This document shows positions 6,901 through 14,169 of a DNA stretch of 38,311 nt, in pieces; the first letter of the stretch is position 1, and each line of letters opens with the position of its first letter. The translations under genes and the position numbers were made by a program. Below the pieces are notes generated by a model. That model saw nothing but the letters and a program-made list of their open reading frames with translations, was not told where the DNA came from and searched no databases. Source of the stretch: Candidatus Latescibacterota bacterium (GTDB lineage: Bacteria; Latescibacterota; UBA2968); assembly GCA_022824945.1 (NCBI GenBank), contig JAJDYX010000009.1, positions 1 to 38,311 on the forward strand, read 5' to 3'.

Positions 6901-8728
6901 CATCCAAAAGCCCTTCTGCAATCAAATCGTCCAGTACATCCAGCAGTTCCAACTCATCACCCCGCCAAACAGCAGCCAATAAGTCAAAAGAAAAATCACT
7001 CAGAAAAACACAGGCGTATTCCAGCACCCGACATTGCACAGCAGGCAGAGTGGCTATATGCCTGTACAAAACCTCTGAAATATCATCGGACAACAGGGTT
7101 TCGGGAAATTCTCCCCACTGCCAATGGCCGGATACATTCTGCCTAACCACATCGGCATTCACCAGCGCCCTCACAGCCTCTACCACAAACAGGGGTTGCC
7201 CACCTGTTTCTCTGAATAGAGCTTGCAAAGCATCTCCCGGTATGGACCGCTCCCCCAACATCGACGCCGCTAAATATCCCGACGCTTCTTGTGATAGATT
7301 CTTCAACTGAATATGAGTCACTCCAGCAAATTCATTACTATGTATAAAATTCTCAATTCCCTCTGAAAGCGGTTCCAGATTAGACCATCGGCAAGTGAGG
7401 CATAACAAAAATGGGCAGGGTTCTGGATCGCGCAACACATACTGCAAAAATTCCAATGTCAATTCATCAAGCCATTGAATATCTTCCAAACACAACACAA
7501 TGGGCTTTTTTGCTCGCAGAGTTTTTAACAACTGCAACCAGCGCTCCATAGCAGAAAACTTGTCTGTCTCTAATGAATCTGGTACTCGCCCCACCAAATC
7601 CGTCGTCTTTACCTGCCGAAATGCATCGCTCAACGCACCGTATATTTGTCCACCCTCTTCCCGTCCTGCACTTTTCAAAGATAGAAAATCATAGACCCGA
7701 GCATCGCCTAAGAGTTCTTCAACCAGTCTCGATTTGCCCACCCCAGCCTCACCAGATATTAGAACCACGCGCTGCTCACCAATCTGTACATCCTTTAACA
7801 TCTCGCGCAACGTCTTCATTTCGGATTCGCGCCCGACAAATTGTGGTCGCACAACTTTCATAGGCACATCGCGCTGCTTGTCATCCGGTAGCACAAACTC
7901 CGATGGTAAGATATGCACCAATTCCTCTGCCGACTGATAACGATCAACAGACTCCTTTGCCAGCAACTTCAACACAATTTGTTGTGTGTCTTCGGGAATC
8001 GCGATATTGACTCCACCCATTGGTGGCGGTGACTCTCGAATATGCTTCAGAATAACGGATACTGGATTTTGCCCAGAAAATGGCGGCACGCCCGTAAGCA
8101 TCTCGTATAAAACCACACCCAATGAGTACAAATCTGACCGATGATCCACCCAGAGCCCCTTACCTTGCTCTGGCGACATATATTCTACCGTACCAATCGC
8201 CGCGCCCGTCTGCGTAATGGAAACACTATGCAGATGCCTGAATTTCGCCAGCCCCAGATCCAGAATCGTGGTCTCAATCCCCTCTTCTGTTTCCAAAACT
8301 ATAATATTGGACGGCTTGAGATCGCGATGCACCATTCCCTGTGCGTGGATATAAGCCAACCCCTCGGCGATTTGTTGCATCAAATCAAAAAAGTGAGACG
8401 CCCGGAATTGCGCCAACAGCGCACGATCAGCAATTATTTTTTCCAAAGTCTTTCCAGGCAAATATTCCATTGTAAAATAGGGACGCTCTTCGGCAAAACC
8501 CCAGGTGTATGTGCGTACCAGGCGCGGGTGCTGGAATCGGTTCAACACTTGAAATTCTCTGTGAAAACGGCGCACAGCCTGCGCATCCATCATTTCATTC
8601 AAAATTTTAAGCGCGCACGCCCGGCCTTGCTCCAGGTCCAACACCCGATAGACGTCGCCCATGCCCCCTGTTCCCAGGTGCGTCTGGATTTGATATCTTT
8701 TGTCGAGAATTGTACCGGTTTTAAACAT
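3938..8728 (-). CDS. Ser/Thr kinase - AAA ATPase - TPR - GAF - sigma54 activator fusion
   Basis: This 1596-aa cytoplasmic regulator has the following parts. Residues about 10-270 are an STPK domain (GTGGMGDVY loop, HRDLKPSN catalytic loop, DLGLAK in place of DFG, then GTVEYMSPEQ). At about 300-560 is a STAND/AAA ATPase with Walker A GEAGVGKS near 326 and Walker B VLCLEDIQW. A long TPR-rich helical region reaches about 1090. A GAF domain lies at about 1110-1270. The sigma54-interaction ATPase starts near 1293 with Walker A GETGTGKE, GAFTGA (1368-1373) and LLDEI. A FIS HTH ends the protein (NITQAAKELGVTRVGLYKKI). Intact GAFTGA means it should remodel sigma54 polymerase. ATG 8728 is preferred because STPKs start this way; GTG 8764 is an alternative. 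The activator sites and sigma54 promoter next door point to a local target. The signal sensed is unknown. Confidence 0.95.
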   Translation of the reverse strand: MFKTGTILDKRYQIQTHLGTGGMGDVYRVLDLEQGRACALKILNEMMDAQAVRRFHREFQVLNRFQHPRLVRTYTWGFAEERPYFTMEYLPGKTLEKIIADRALLAQFRASHFFDLMQQIAEGLAYIHAQGMVHRDLKPSNIIVLETEEGIETTILDLGLAKFRHLHSVSITQTGAAIGTVEYMSPEQGKGLWVDHRSDLYSLGVVLYEMLTGVPPFSGQNPVSVILKHIRESPPPMGGVNIAIPEDTQQIVLKLLAKESVDRYQSAEELVHILPSEFVLPDDKQRDVPMKVVRPQFVGRESEMKTLREMLKDVQIGEQRVVLISGEAGVGKSRLVEELLGDARVYDFLSLKSAGREEGGQIYGALSDAFRQVKTTDLVGRVPDSLETDKFSAMERWLQLLKTLRAKKPIVLCLEDIQWLDELTLEFLQYVLRDPEPCPFLLCLTCRWSNLEPLSEGIENFIHSNEFAGVTHIQLKNLSQEASGYLAASMLGERSIPGDALQALFRETGGQPLFVVEAVRALVNADVVRQNVSGHWQWGEFPETLLSDDISEVLYRHIATLPAVQCRVLEYACVFLSDFSFDLLAAVWRGDELELLDVLDDLIAEGLLDACGEDEDRYRFSQDLCRHAIYDHMQDLRRRLLHREIGNALEKMENVEELTEELADHFAAGEEQNKAVKYMCLAGKKALKQHAYRQALRRFEAVRDWATDDVFESPADAIDFLCDYADALRGCGQHNRALELLDEAQALLPDDRRDLKAHIFRSKGEIHSIFQNSKIAEECFLKALRLYRERGNLDGEIQALGSLAYLCDVSGRHEEAVAYMRGEIEKRNMLRDPQNEAFIQGREGLVSLIEFRFQTAKGYLETAVKSFRQRGLEHHRIWALNFLPRVYFYLGDLDQAEAICYEVIGEWQKRGVVYWESVSSLYLGELALERGDFAEALEYAETSVERFLQTPRKDYIYRAYAIAATVAARMGDTEVALEWAEKASEGTRQTSGMYTGILPLVYCGIGAALAKAGQIAAAEEAFEQAIECRRESKGDHWARALLMAGEFYIERGDVPRAKAHLEEAKQAFEEMEMSYFLEKTQVVLNQLSESSHDKDAALSSEISVDTLSVDRLRLLYDVSRELTTERDVKVLLDRILGNLLAVYSAERVLVAIKNETPKGFVVDAVRHHNLEVDDAEVLSRGIIRRVIETNEPVLSIDAQVDERLNRYQSVIDYNIRSVLCVPVFHFNEGVMGALYVDHRGISNAFSEVDQTFLQAFANLVGVALVNARMYEQSEEKARYFQQEVERRYQLGDMVGQSDAMQRIYQLIETAAKSDIPVLVQGETGTGKELAARAIHYNSTRKDQRFLSQNCAVLSPELLQSELFGHKKGAFTGAAEDHKGIFEAADGGTVLLDEIADAPPQLQRSLLRVLQEGEIRRVGETEDRTVDVRIIAATNRDLKQEVEKDAFREDLYYRLQGVQIDMPPLREHIEDVPLLAEHLLIRLKKEANKSIGGLTVGAIRVLTSYDWPGNVRELENKIQLAVALAEEEGDITPDLFLEAVEQEFQGYLQDRMQEYEKWVIRNMLEKHEGNITQAAKELGVTRVGLYKKIDRLGLREM

Positions 8729-8758
8729 AGGCGTTATTCTTTGCAGGCATAGAAATGA

Positions 8759-8791
8759 AACCACAGATGAACACAGATGAACACGGATAAA
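8759..8791 (+). repeat. Dispersed AACCAC-GATGAACAC-type repeat, copy 1
   Basis: AACCACAGATGAACAC is followed by AGATGAACACGGAT, an 11-12 bp motif in tandem. It lies between the glycosyltransferase and the activator gene. Matching copies occur at 14126-14155 (inverted) and, degenerate, at 9858-9915. Confidence 0.7.
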
Positions 8792-8799
8792 AGCATGCT

Positions 8800-9828
8800 T
8801 TAAGCAGACGTCCTGTCTGGGAGGTCGGGAATACGATTCAAGATTTTTTCAACCTTTTTCTTTACTCGAGGCGCAGTCTGTTCTGTTGTATTTTTCAGAC
8901 CCATTAAGAAAAGATGTGCATGCTCATCAAACGACAAGCGGTGCTGCTCGACATGTGTTTCCAACATATCCAGATCGCGCAACACCTCGTCCTGTAGCAC
9001 AGGCAGTGGCATCACCCACAAACGCCTCAACAGCGCCTTCAGAATCAAAACCGGGTCATTTGGATCTTGAGCCAAACGACTGTAAAAAGCCTCCAAAGGC
9101 AACTCCCAATACAACTTCTGCACAATAAGCCCCAGATATTCCCGATTCTTTTTTCTTATATCGCTCGCAGAAAAGCGATCAGACGCCGAACCTCGATCAC
9201 CCTCATGCATGCGACACCAAAGCGTGGGTTGTTTGATCACACCTATCTTAAACCCTGCACGTATAATGCGAATCCACATATCGTAATCTTGCCCGCGAAT
9301 CAAACGCTCGTCAAAACAGCCGACCCTGTCATAACACATCCGATGGGCAACCACAGTTGGACTGCACAATTCAAACCGCCCGAACAAATACATCACCATA
9401 TCGCATAAGGGCGGCATCCTCGCTTCAAAAGACCGCACGGGCAAATCGCTTCTATCCCCCTCTATCGATTCATAACCCGTATAGACAAATTTCAAATCCG
9501 GATCTTCTGCAAACTGCGCCGCGTGCAACTCGAGCTTATTCGGCAACGCAATATCGTCATCGTCCAAAATCCAAACATACTCACCCGTCACATATTTAAG
9601 CCCCAGATTCACAGCAGACGCCTTCCCGCCATTTGCCTTTTCCATATAGCAAATCCGATCCCCAAACCGCCTGATCACCTCTGCCGTATCATCCGTAGAA
9701 CCATCGTTCACCACAATGAGTTCAGAGCTACGATACGTCTGTCGCAAAACGCTTTCAACAGCCTCTACAATATAATTTGCGCGATTATATGTTGGAATAA
9801 TGACCGAAAATTTTGGGTTTCGTGTCAG
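8800..9828 (-). CDS. Glycosyltransferase family 2, probable CTG start
   Basis: This 342-aa GT-A enzyme transfers a sugar from a nucleotide sugar to an unknown acceptor. The N-terminus reads FSVIIPTYNR, then VVNDGSTDDT, NGGKASAVNLGL and the metal site WILDDDD, all classical GT2 motifs. No ATG, GTG or TTG gives the conserved FSVIIPTYNR start. A CTG at 9828 lies 6 bases after a perfect AGGAGG and gives the full domain; a TTG at 9747 would delete the first beta strand. The gene follows a sigma54 promoter and precedes the activator gene by 71 bp, so the two may form one unit. The C-terminal 100 residues are helical and unassigned. Whether it acts on the RiPP product or on cell-surface glycan is open. 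Confidence 0.85.
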   Translation of the reverse strand: MTRNPKFSVIIPTYNRANYIVEAVESVLRQTYRSSELIVVNDGSTDDTAEVIRRFGDRICYMEKANGGKASAVNLGLKYVTGEYVWILDDDDIALPNKLELHAAQFAEDPDLKFVYTGYESIEGDRSDLPVRSFEARMPPLCDMVMYLFGRFELCSPTVVAHRMCYDRVGCFDERLIRGQDYDMWIRIIRAGFKIGVIKQPTLWCRMHEGDRGSASDRFSASDIRKKNREYLGLIVQKLYWELPLEAFYSRLAQDPNDPVLILKALLRRLWVMPLPVLQDEVLRDLDMLETHVEQHRLSFDEHAHLFLMGLKNTTEQTAPRVKKKVEKILNRIPDLPDRTSA

Positions 9829-9857
9829 GAAGCACCTCCTGAGAAATGTGTAAAAGC

Positions 9858-9915
9858 AACCACAGACCTGTCCCTGCGGGTGTAAGCAGGGACAAACACG
9901 GAAACACAGATTAAA
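9858..9915 (+). repeat. Degenerate dispersed repeat interrupted by a hairpin
   Basis: It begins AACCACAGA and ends AACACGGAAACACAGATT, resembling copies at 8759 and 14126. It carries an inserted perfect hairpin, GTCCCTGC and GCAGGGAC, with an 8-base loop (9870-9893). Confidence 0.45.
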
Positions 9916-9996
9916 AGGCTAACCTGTAGAGATATGGACAACTTTTTTTATCATGAACTACATCCAGATTTTTTGCTTACCCAACCCAATACTACA

Positions 9997-10013
9997 GGCA
10001 AAAACCGTGCCAG
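9997..10013 (-). promoter_or_regulatory. Second sigma54 (-24/-12) promoter, upstream of the glycosyltransferase
   Basis: The minus strand reads CTGGCACGGTTTTTGCC. GG and GC are 10 bases apart and TGGCACG is complete. The predicted start is near 9986, about 160 bases before the glycosyltransferase start. Its core is very similar to the promoter at 3686-3702. Confidence 0.8.
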
Positions 10014-10283
10014 TTTGGTAATAAATGAGTTAATGCTTTGAAGATAAAGAAGTTAGAGCAGATGGGGGATGATCCGCAGATTTTTGGAGTGTTCAGAATG
10101 CGACATTGTAAACCGCAGGGAAACGCATGTCCACTGAGTTAGAGATGCACCAAATGTATGTTTATAGATGATTTGTGGAAAAATCGGAGGTAGGATATAG
10201 AGGATTTGTTGCATTTTGAAACAGATGTCGTATTTTGCAACATATATGGCGAATAGTATCCAGAGCCAGAAGCGGTAAAACAA

Positions 10284-10317
10284 TAAAGGGGAAACACAAA
10301 CCGCGTTCCCCCTTTAC
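10284..10317 (-). terminator. Terminator-like hairpin after the ThDP enzyme operon
   Basis: AAAGGGGAA pairs with TTCCCCCTTT apart from one bulge, with an 11-12 base loop. It lies 54 bp after the stop of the E1 beta gene. The U-tract is poor on the minus strand, so efficiency is uncertain. Confidence 0.45.
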
Positions 10318-10370
10318 TCATTATGAGCGGTCAATCATCTAACCGACACTATTGTATATAATACCCTTTT

Positions 10371-11330
10371 TTATCGGATATCCATCACCTCTCTAACACC
10401 TGCAATAATATTATCCCGATCTGGAAAAACGTGGTCTTCCAATTGAGGCGTGTACGGAATGGGCACATGGAGGGCGCAGACGCGCTTGATGGGCGCTTTC
10501 ATCTTTGCAAACGTCTCTGCATCTTCGGTCGCCACGGCGGCTATCTCGGCAGAAGCACCAGCCGTGGGCCCCGCCTCGTCGGCAACAACCAGCCGCCCGG
10601 TCTTTTGCACAGACGTGCGAATAGCATCGCAATCGAGCGGAACCAACGTACGCGGATCCAGCACCTCCACGGAAACCCCTTCCTTATCCAGCACCTCCGC
10701 AGCCGCCAGCGCTTCGTGAACCAGCCAAGCCAGCGCGACAATCGTGACATCAGAACCCTCGCGTTTGACATCCGCTTTGCCCAAAGGCACGGTATAAGGC
10801 TCTTCTGGGACTTCACCTGCAACACCCATGAGGCGATTGGACTCAAAAGAAATAATCGGATTATCATCCCGAATCACCGTTTTGAGAAGCCCCTTCATAT
10901 CATAAGGCGTCGAAGGCAATATCATCTTCAGACCCGCCAGATTCATAAACATCGAATACGGACTCTGCGAATGTTGCGCTGCAACCCGCCTGCCACCTCC
11001 AACAGACGTTCGGAAAGTAATCGGAAATTTCACCTGCCCCCCGAACATATAGTGGATCTTCGCTGCCTGATTCACAATCTGATCCATCGCCACAAAAGAA
11101 AACGTAACCATACTCCAGTTAATAATCGGACGGAAGCCAGACCCAGCAGCGCCGACAGCAATTCCGGTAAGCGCGCCCTCGGCAATAGGCGTAGCGCGCA
11201 CGCGCTCAGACCCAAACTCTTCGACGAGCGCATCGGGCGCATCGGTTGACAAATGAAACGTCGTAGGATCGCGCCTCATTTCTTCTACAAGGGCTTCCAT
11301 CCCAGCCTGTGCATAAGAGATTTTTCTCAT
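10371..11330 (-). CDS. 2-oxo-acid dehydrogenase E1 beta subunit (PDH/acetoin type)
   Basis: This 319-aa subunit completes the thiamine-diphosphate active site with the alpha subunit encoded just upstream. It shows the transketolase-like pyrimidine-binding domain (TPIAEGALTGIAVGAAGSGFRP, TSVGGGRRVAAQHSQS, MILPSTPYD) and the C-terminal domain (VTIVALAWLVHEAL, VEVLDPRTLVPLD, VADEAGPTAG, VPIPYTPQLE). Length is normal. ATG 11330 is chosen because GAGG lies upstream and the conserved start MRKISYAQA follows; a longer start at 11363 overlaps the alpha gene. The gap to the alpha gene is 16 bp, so they are translated together. No E2 lipoyl acyltransferase or E3 gene is in the window; the substrate is unknown. 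Confidence 0.92.
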   Translation of the reverse strand: MRKISYAQAGMEALVEEMRRDPTTFHLSTDAPDALVEEFGSERVRATPIAEGALTGIAVGAAGSGFRPIINWSMVTFSFVAMDQIVNQAAKIHYMFGGQVKFPITFRTSVGGGRRVAAQHSQSPYSMFMNLAGLKMILPSTPYDMKGLLKTVIRDDNPIISFESNRLMGVAGEVPEEPYTVPLGKADVKREGSDVTIVALAWLVHEALAAAEVLDKEGVSVEVLDPRTLVPLDCDAIRTSVQKTGRLVVADEAGPTAGASAEIAAVATEDAETFAKMKAPIKRVCALHVPIPYTPQLEDHVFPDRDNIIAGVREVMDIR

Positions 11331-11346
11331 CGTATTATCCTCGAAA

Positions 11347-12312
11347 TCACTCGGCAAATACATCTTCGACGGCTGCTTCTAAATCTGGAAACGGACTCTC
11401 TTTGGAAAATTGCACCGCCTCTTCAATCTCCGCGAAAATTTCTTCATCCATCTCTTGCCACGCCTCCTGGGTAATACAACCCTGATCCATCAGACCCGCG
11501 ACAAATCGCTCAATAGGATCTCTCTCCTGCCATGCGCGGATCTCGCTCTGCGGCCTTGGATCAGCCCCACCCACCCTCTCCGTATGCCCTCGCCAGCGAT
11601 AAGTCTTGCATTCAATCAACGAGGGACCTTCGCCATTGCGCGCACGCGCAACAGCTTCCTGCGTCGCACCATAAACCGCCATCACATCATTCCCATCCAC
11701 AACGACGCCCGGGATATCGTATCCCGCGGCACGCGCGGCAACATCGCTATGCGCCAGCGTACTCGCCGCCGGAGTACTCGCCGCGTAAAGATTATTTTCG
11801 CAAACATAGATCATAGGCAACTTCCACGCCGCAGCAATATTGATCGACTCGTGAAAAGGACCTGCATTTGACGCCCCATCGCCAAAAAACGAGACCGCAA
11901 CGCGCCCCTTGCCCTCGAGCTGCGCGGCCAGACCAGCACCCGTAACAATGGGTATGCCACCCGCCACAATACCATTTGCACCGAGCATCCCAATACTAAA
12001 ATCGGCAATATGCATCGACCCCCCCTTGCCCTTACAATACCCCGTCTCCCGCCCATAAAGCTCAGCCATCATACGCTTCAAATCCGCACCCTTGGCAATA
12101 CAATGCCCGTGCCCCCGATGCGTACTGATAATCTGATCATCTGGATTGAGCGCGGCACAGACACCTGTGGCAACGGCCTCCTCGCCGATATAGCAATGGA
12201 CAACGCCGTAAATATCCCCCGCGCGATAATCATCAGACGCGCGCTCTTCAAAGCGCCGGATCGTTTGCATAATCCGCAGCATCTCAAGTTGTTTCTCTTG
12301 TGTAAGAACCAT
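11347..12312 (-). CDS. 2-oxo-acid dehydrogenase E1 alpha subunit
   Basis: This 321-aa ThDP-binding subunit has RFEERASDDYRAGDIYG, HRGHGHCIAKGAD, GKGGSMHI and the ThDP/Mg motif from GDGASNAGPFHES to CENN. These are typical of acetoin or branched-chain/pyruvate E1 alpha (AcoA/PdhA type). ATG 12312 has GGAG 8 bases upstream and removes a spurious 72-residue extension that overlaps the upstream gene. It lies 13 bp after the acetolactate-synthase-like gene. It should oxidatively decarboxylate a 2-oxo acid with the beta subunit, but lipoyl partners are missing nearby. Confidence 0.92.
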   Translation of the reverse strand: MVLTQEKQLEMLRIMQTIRRFEERASDDYRAGDIYGVVHCYIGEEAVATGVCAALNPDDQIISTHRGHGHCIAKGADLKRMMAELYGRETGYCKGKGGSMHIADFSIGMLGANGIVAGGIPIVTGAGLAAQLEGKGRVAVSFFGDGASNAGPFHESINIAAAWKLPMIYVCENNLYAASTPAASTLAHSDVAARAAGYDIPGVVVDGNDVMAVYGATQEAVARARNGEGPSLIECKTYRWRGHTERVGGADPRPQSEIRAWQERDPIERFVAGLMDQGCITQEAWQEMDEEIFAEIEEAVQFSKESPFPDLEAAVEDVFAE

Positions 12313-12325
12313 AAGATATTCTCCA

Positions 12326-14056
12326 CTAAGCGGGCCTATCGCCCTTCTTAACCGGCGCTGTTCGACTATCAACGCCCGGCAACATTTTTGATGGATCTCT
12401 CGTAACAATAACATCGATAATCGTAGGGATATTGCGACTGGCAATACCCTCGGCAAAAGCGTCTCGCAACGCCCCGGGATCATCCACGCGAATACCCTGA
12501 CAGCCGAGCGCGCGGGCAGTATCGGCATAATCCGTCTCGCTCAGATCACTCGACTGATAGCGCCCCTCATACATATTGTGCTGAAGCGCTTTGACATAAC
12601 CCGAAGCCGCATTATTCACAATAGCGAGCGTAAACCCAAGCTCAAGACGCCGGGCCGTCTCCAATTCGCCCAGCACCATATTAAACCCCGCATCTCCGGT
12701 CAGACCAACAACAGGAGAATCCCCCGCAGCGAGTTGCGCGCCCATCGTACCCGGCAACCCGTAGCCGATAGAAGCAAATCCGCGATTGGCAATATACGAG
12801 CGCCCAGACCGTGTTGAATCGTAAAGCAAACCCGTCCAATGCGCGGCAAACCCACCATCCACAACCAGAATACCGTCTTCGGGCATCGCGTTTTGCAACT
12901 CGCGCACCACCCGCGCCATATTGACGGGCCGCTCGTCAGAAGCATAACGCGGCTCTGCCTCGGCTCGCCAGGCAGCCATCCGTTCTGAGACCTCGGTCAA
13001 ATAAGCCGCACGCATCTCCTGTATCGCCACCCGATCCGAGGACAAACACGCTTGAAGATCGCGCAAACCCTCAGCCGCATCGCCCCAAAGTGAAACAGTA
13101 GCAGGCGTGGTGCGCCCAATTTCCTCAGCCACAATATCGAGATGAATAAAAGGCACACCGCGCGGAATCAAATCATAGCGTTTCGTGGCAATCTCGCCCA
13201 TCTTGCAACCAACCGACAGAATACAATCAGAGGACTCGATCAAATCATTGGCAATCCGCGACCAGCGCCCGAACAGCCCCACACTGAGCGGATGAATACA
13301 GGGAATCGCACCTTTGCCACTCAGCGTTTGCGCAACTGGAATACTAAACGCCTCGGCAAAACACTGAAGTTCGCAATACGCCCCAGAAAGATGGACACCG
13401 CCGCCAGCGAGAATAATCGGCCGCCGGGCATCGCGCAAACACTCCGCCGCGCGCGCAACCGCATCTCGCCCCGGACGCGAACGCTGTGCGGGAATACGCA
13501 GCGTTTCTGGATCCACAAAAAAATCCGATTCGGAATAATCATACTCCCCATGTGCAATATCCTCTGGCACATCGAGCACAACAGGTCCCGGTCGCCCAGA
13601 CGTGGCAACAGCGTAAGCACGCCGCACAAGCTCGGGAATGCGATAGCCACTCTCAATCCGAATAAGCGCTTTAGCTGCTGGCGCCAGAATCTCCGTCTGA
13701 CGCGCCTCCTGCGTCATATTCTTCCACGAATGTTCGCGATTGCTATTGCCCACAACAACAATAAGCGGAACACCCGCATTCAGAGACTCCACCAATCCCG
13801 TAACCAGATTCGTCGCCCCGGGACCGAGCGTACCATCGCATATTCCAGGATGCCCCGTCACGCGCGCCCAGGCATCCGCGGCAAAAATACCACACCGCTC
13901 ATCATTGATCAACGTATGCGAAAGCCCCAACTCGCGCACGGCATCGTAAAAAGGCAGAAGCTGAAACCCTCCCATACCGAACATAGGCGCAGGATCGTGA
14001 AGGCGAAACATCTCAGCGAGCGCCTGCCCGCCATTCATGTGTACAACTGAAGACAT
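12326..14056 (-). CDS. Acetolactate-synthase-like ThDP enzyme
   Basis: This 576-aa protein has the three-domain pyruvate oxidase/acetohydroxyacid synthase fold. The N-terminal domain has the catalytic Glu in NDERCGIFAADAWARVTG, then GPGATNLVTGL. The middle domain contains RRPIILAGGGVHLSGA. The C-terminal ThDP domain has GFASIGYGLPGTMGAQLA, GDAGFNMVLGELETA and IVNN. ATG 14056 is used because AAGGA lies 6 bases before it; the ATG at 14062 directly abuts that site. Possible reactions are decarboxylation or carboligation of a 2-oxo acid such as glyoxylate, oxalyl-CoA, sulfopyruvate or pyruvate. No regulatory small subunit is present, so biosynthetic IlvB is unlikely. It heads a three-gene operon with E1 alpha and beta. 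Confidence 0.88.
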   Translation of the reverse strand: MSSVVHMNGGQALAEMFRLHDPAPMFGMGGFQLLPFYDAVRELGLSHTLINDERCGIFAADAWARVTGHPGICDGTLGPGATNLVTGLVESLNAGVPLIVVVGNSNREHSWKNMTQEARQTEILAPAAKALIRIESGYRIPELVRRAYAVATSGRPGPVVLDVPEDIAHGEYDYSESDFFVDPETLRIPAQRSRPGRDAVARAAECLRDARRPIILAGGGVHLSGAYCELQCFAEAFSIPVAQTLSGKGAIPCIHPLSVGLFGRWSRIANDLIESSDCILSVGCKMGEIATKRYDLIPRGVPFIHLDIVAEEIGRTTPATVSLWGDAAEGLRDLQACLSSDRVAIQEMRAAYLTEVSERMAAWRAEAEPRYASDERPVNMARVVRELQNAMPEDGILVVDGGFAAHWTGLLYDSTRSGRSYIANRGFASIGYGLPGTMGAQLAAGDSPVVGLTGDAGFNMVLGELETARRLELGFTLAIVNNAASGYVKALQHNMYEGRYQSSDLSETDYADTARALGCQGIRVDDPGALRDAFAEGIASRNIPTIIDVIVTRDPSKMLPGVDSRTAPVKKGDRPA

Positions 14057-14125
14057 AGACATTCCTTACAAAAAAGGAAAATTACAGTATTTTGCACATA
14101 TTCAGTGATGAGCAATAGTGTAACC

Positions 14126-14155
14126 ATCCGTGTTCATCGGTGTTCATCGGTGGTT
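14126..14155 (-). repeat. Dispersed AACCAC-GATGAACAC-type repeat, copy 2 (inverted)
   Basis: On the minus strand it reads AACCACCGATGAACAC then CGATGAACACGGAT, matching the copy at 8759 except for two A/C differences. It lies in the 113-bp gap upstream of the ThDP operon. Confidence 0.7.
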
Positions 14156-14169
14156 GCTTTTGATTTTCA

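Larger units (their letters stand above)
9841..10370. other. Intergenic region of 530 bp
   Basis: No credible gene is seen. The region holds a degenerate copy of the dispersed repeat, a sigma54 promoter (9997-10013), inverted repeats that could be activator sites (GACAT at 10100 with ATGTC about 30 bp on; GTTGCA and TGCAAC about 10208-10242) and a terminator-like hairpin at 10284-10317. A 76-codon minus-strand ORF here has no start signal or family features. Confidence 0.5.

Noticed and set aside
8141..8752. 203-codon plus-strand ORF
   Set aside because: It is antisense to the kinase domain, with no start signal or domain.
10053..10283. 76-codon minus-strand ORF
   Set aside because: It has no ribosome site and no family features, and it overlaps inverted repeats and the region upstream of the sigma54 promoter.
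12313..12528. 72-residue N-terminal extension of E1 alpha
   Set aside because: It lies within the preceding ThDP gene in another frame; ATG 12312 has GGAG and matches the family start.
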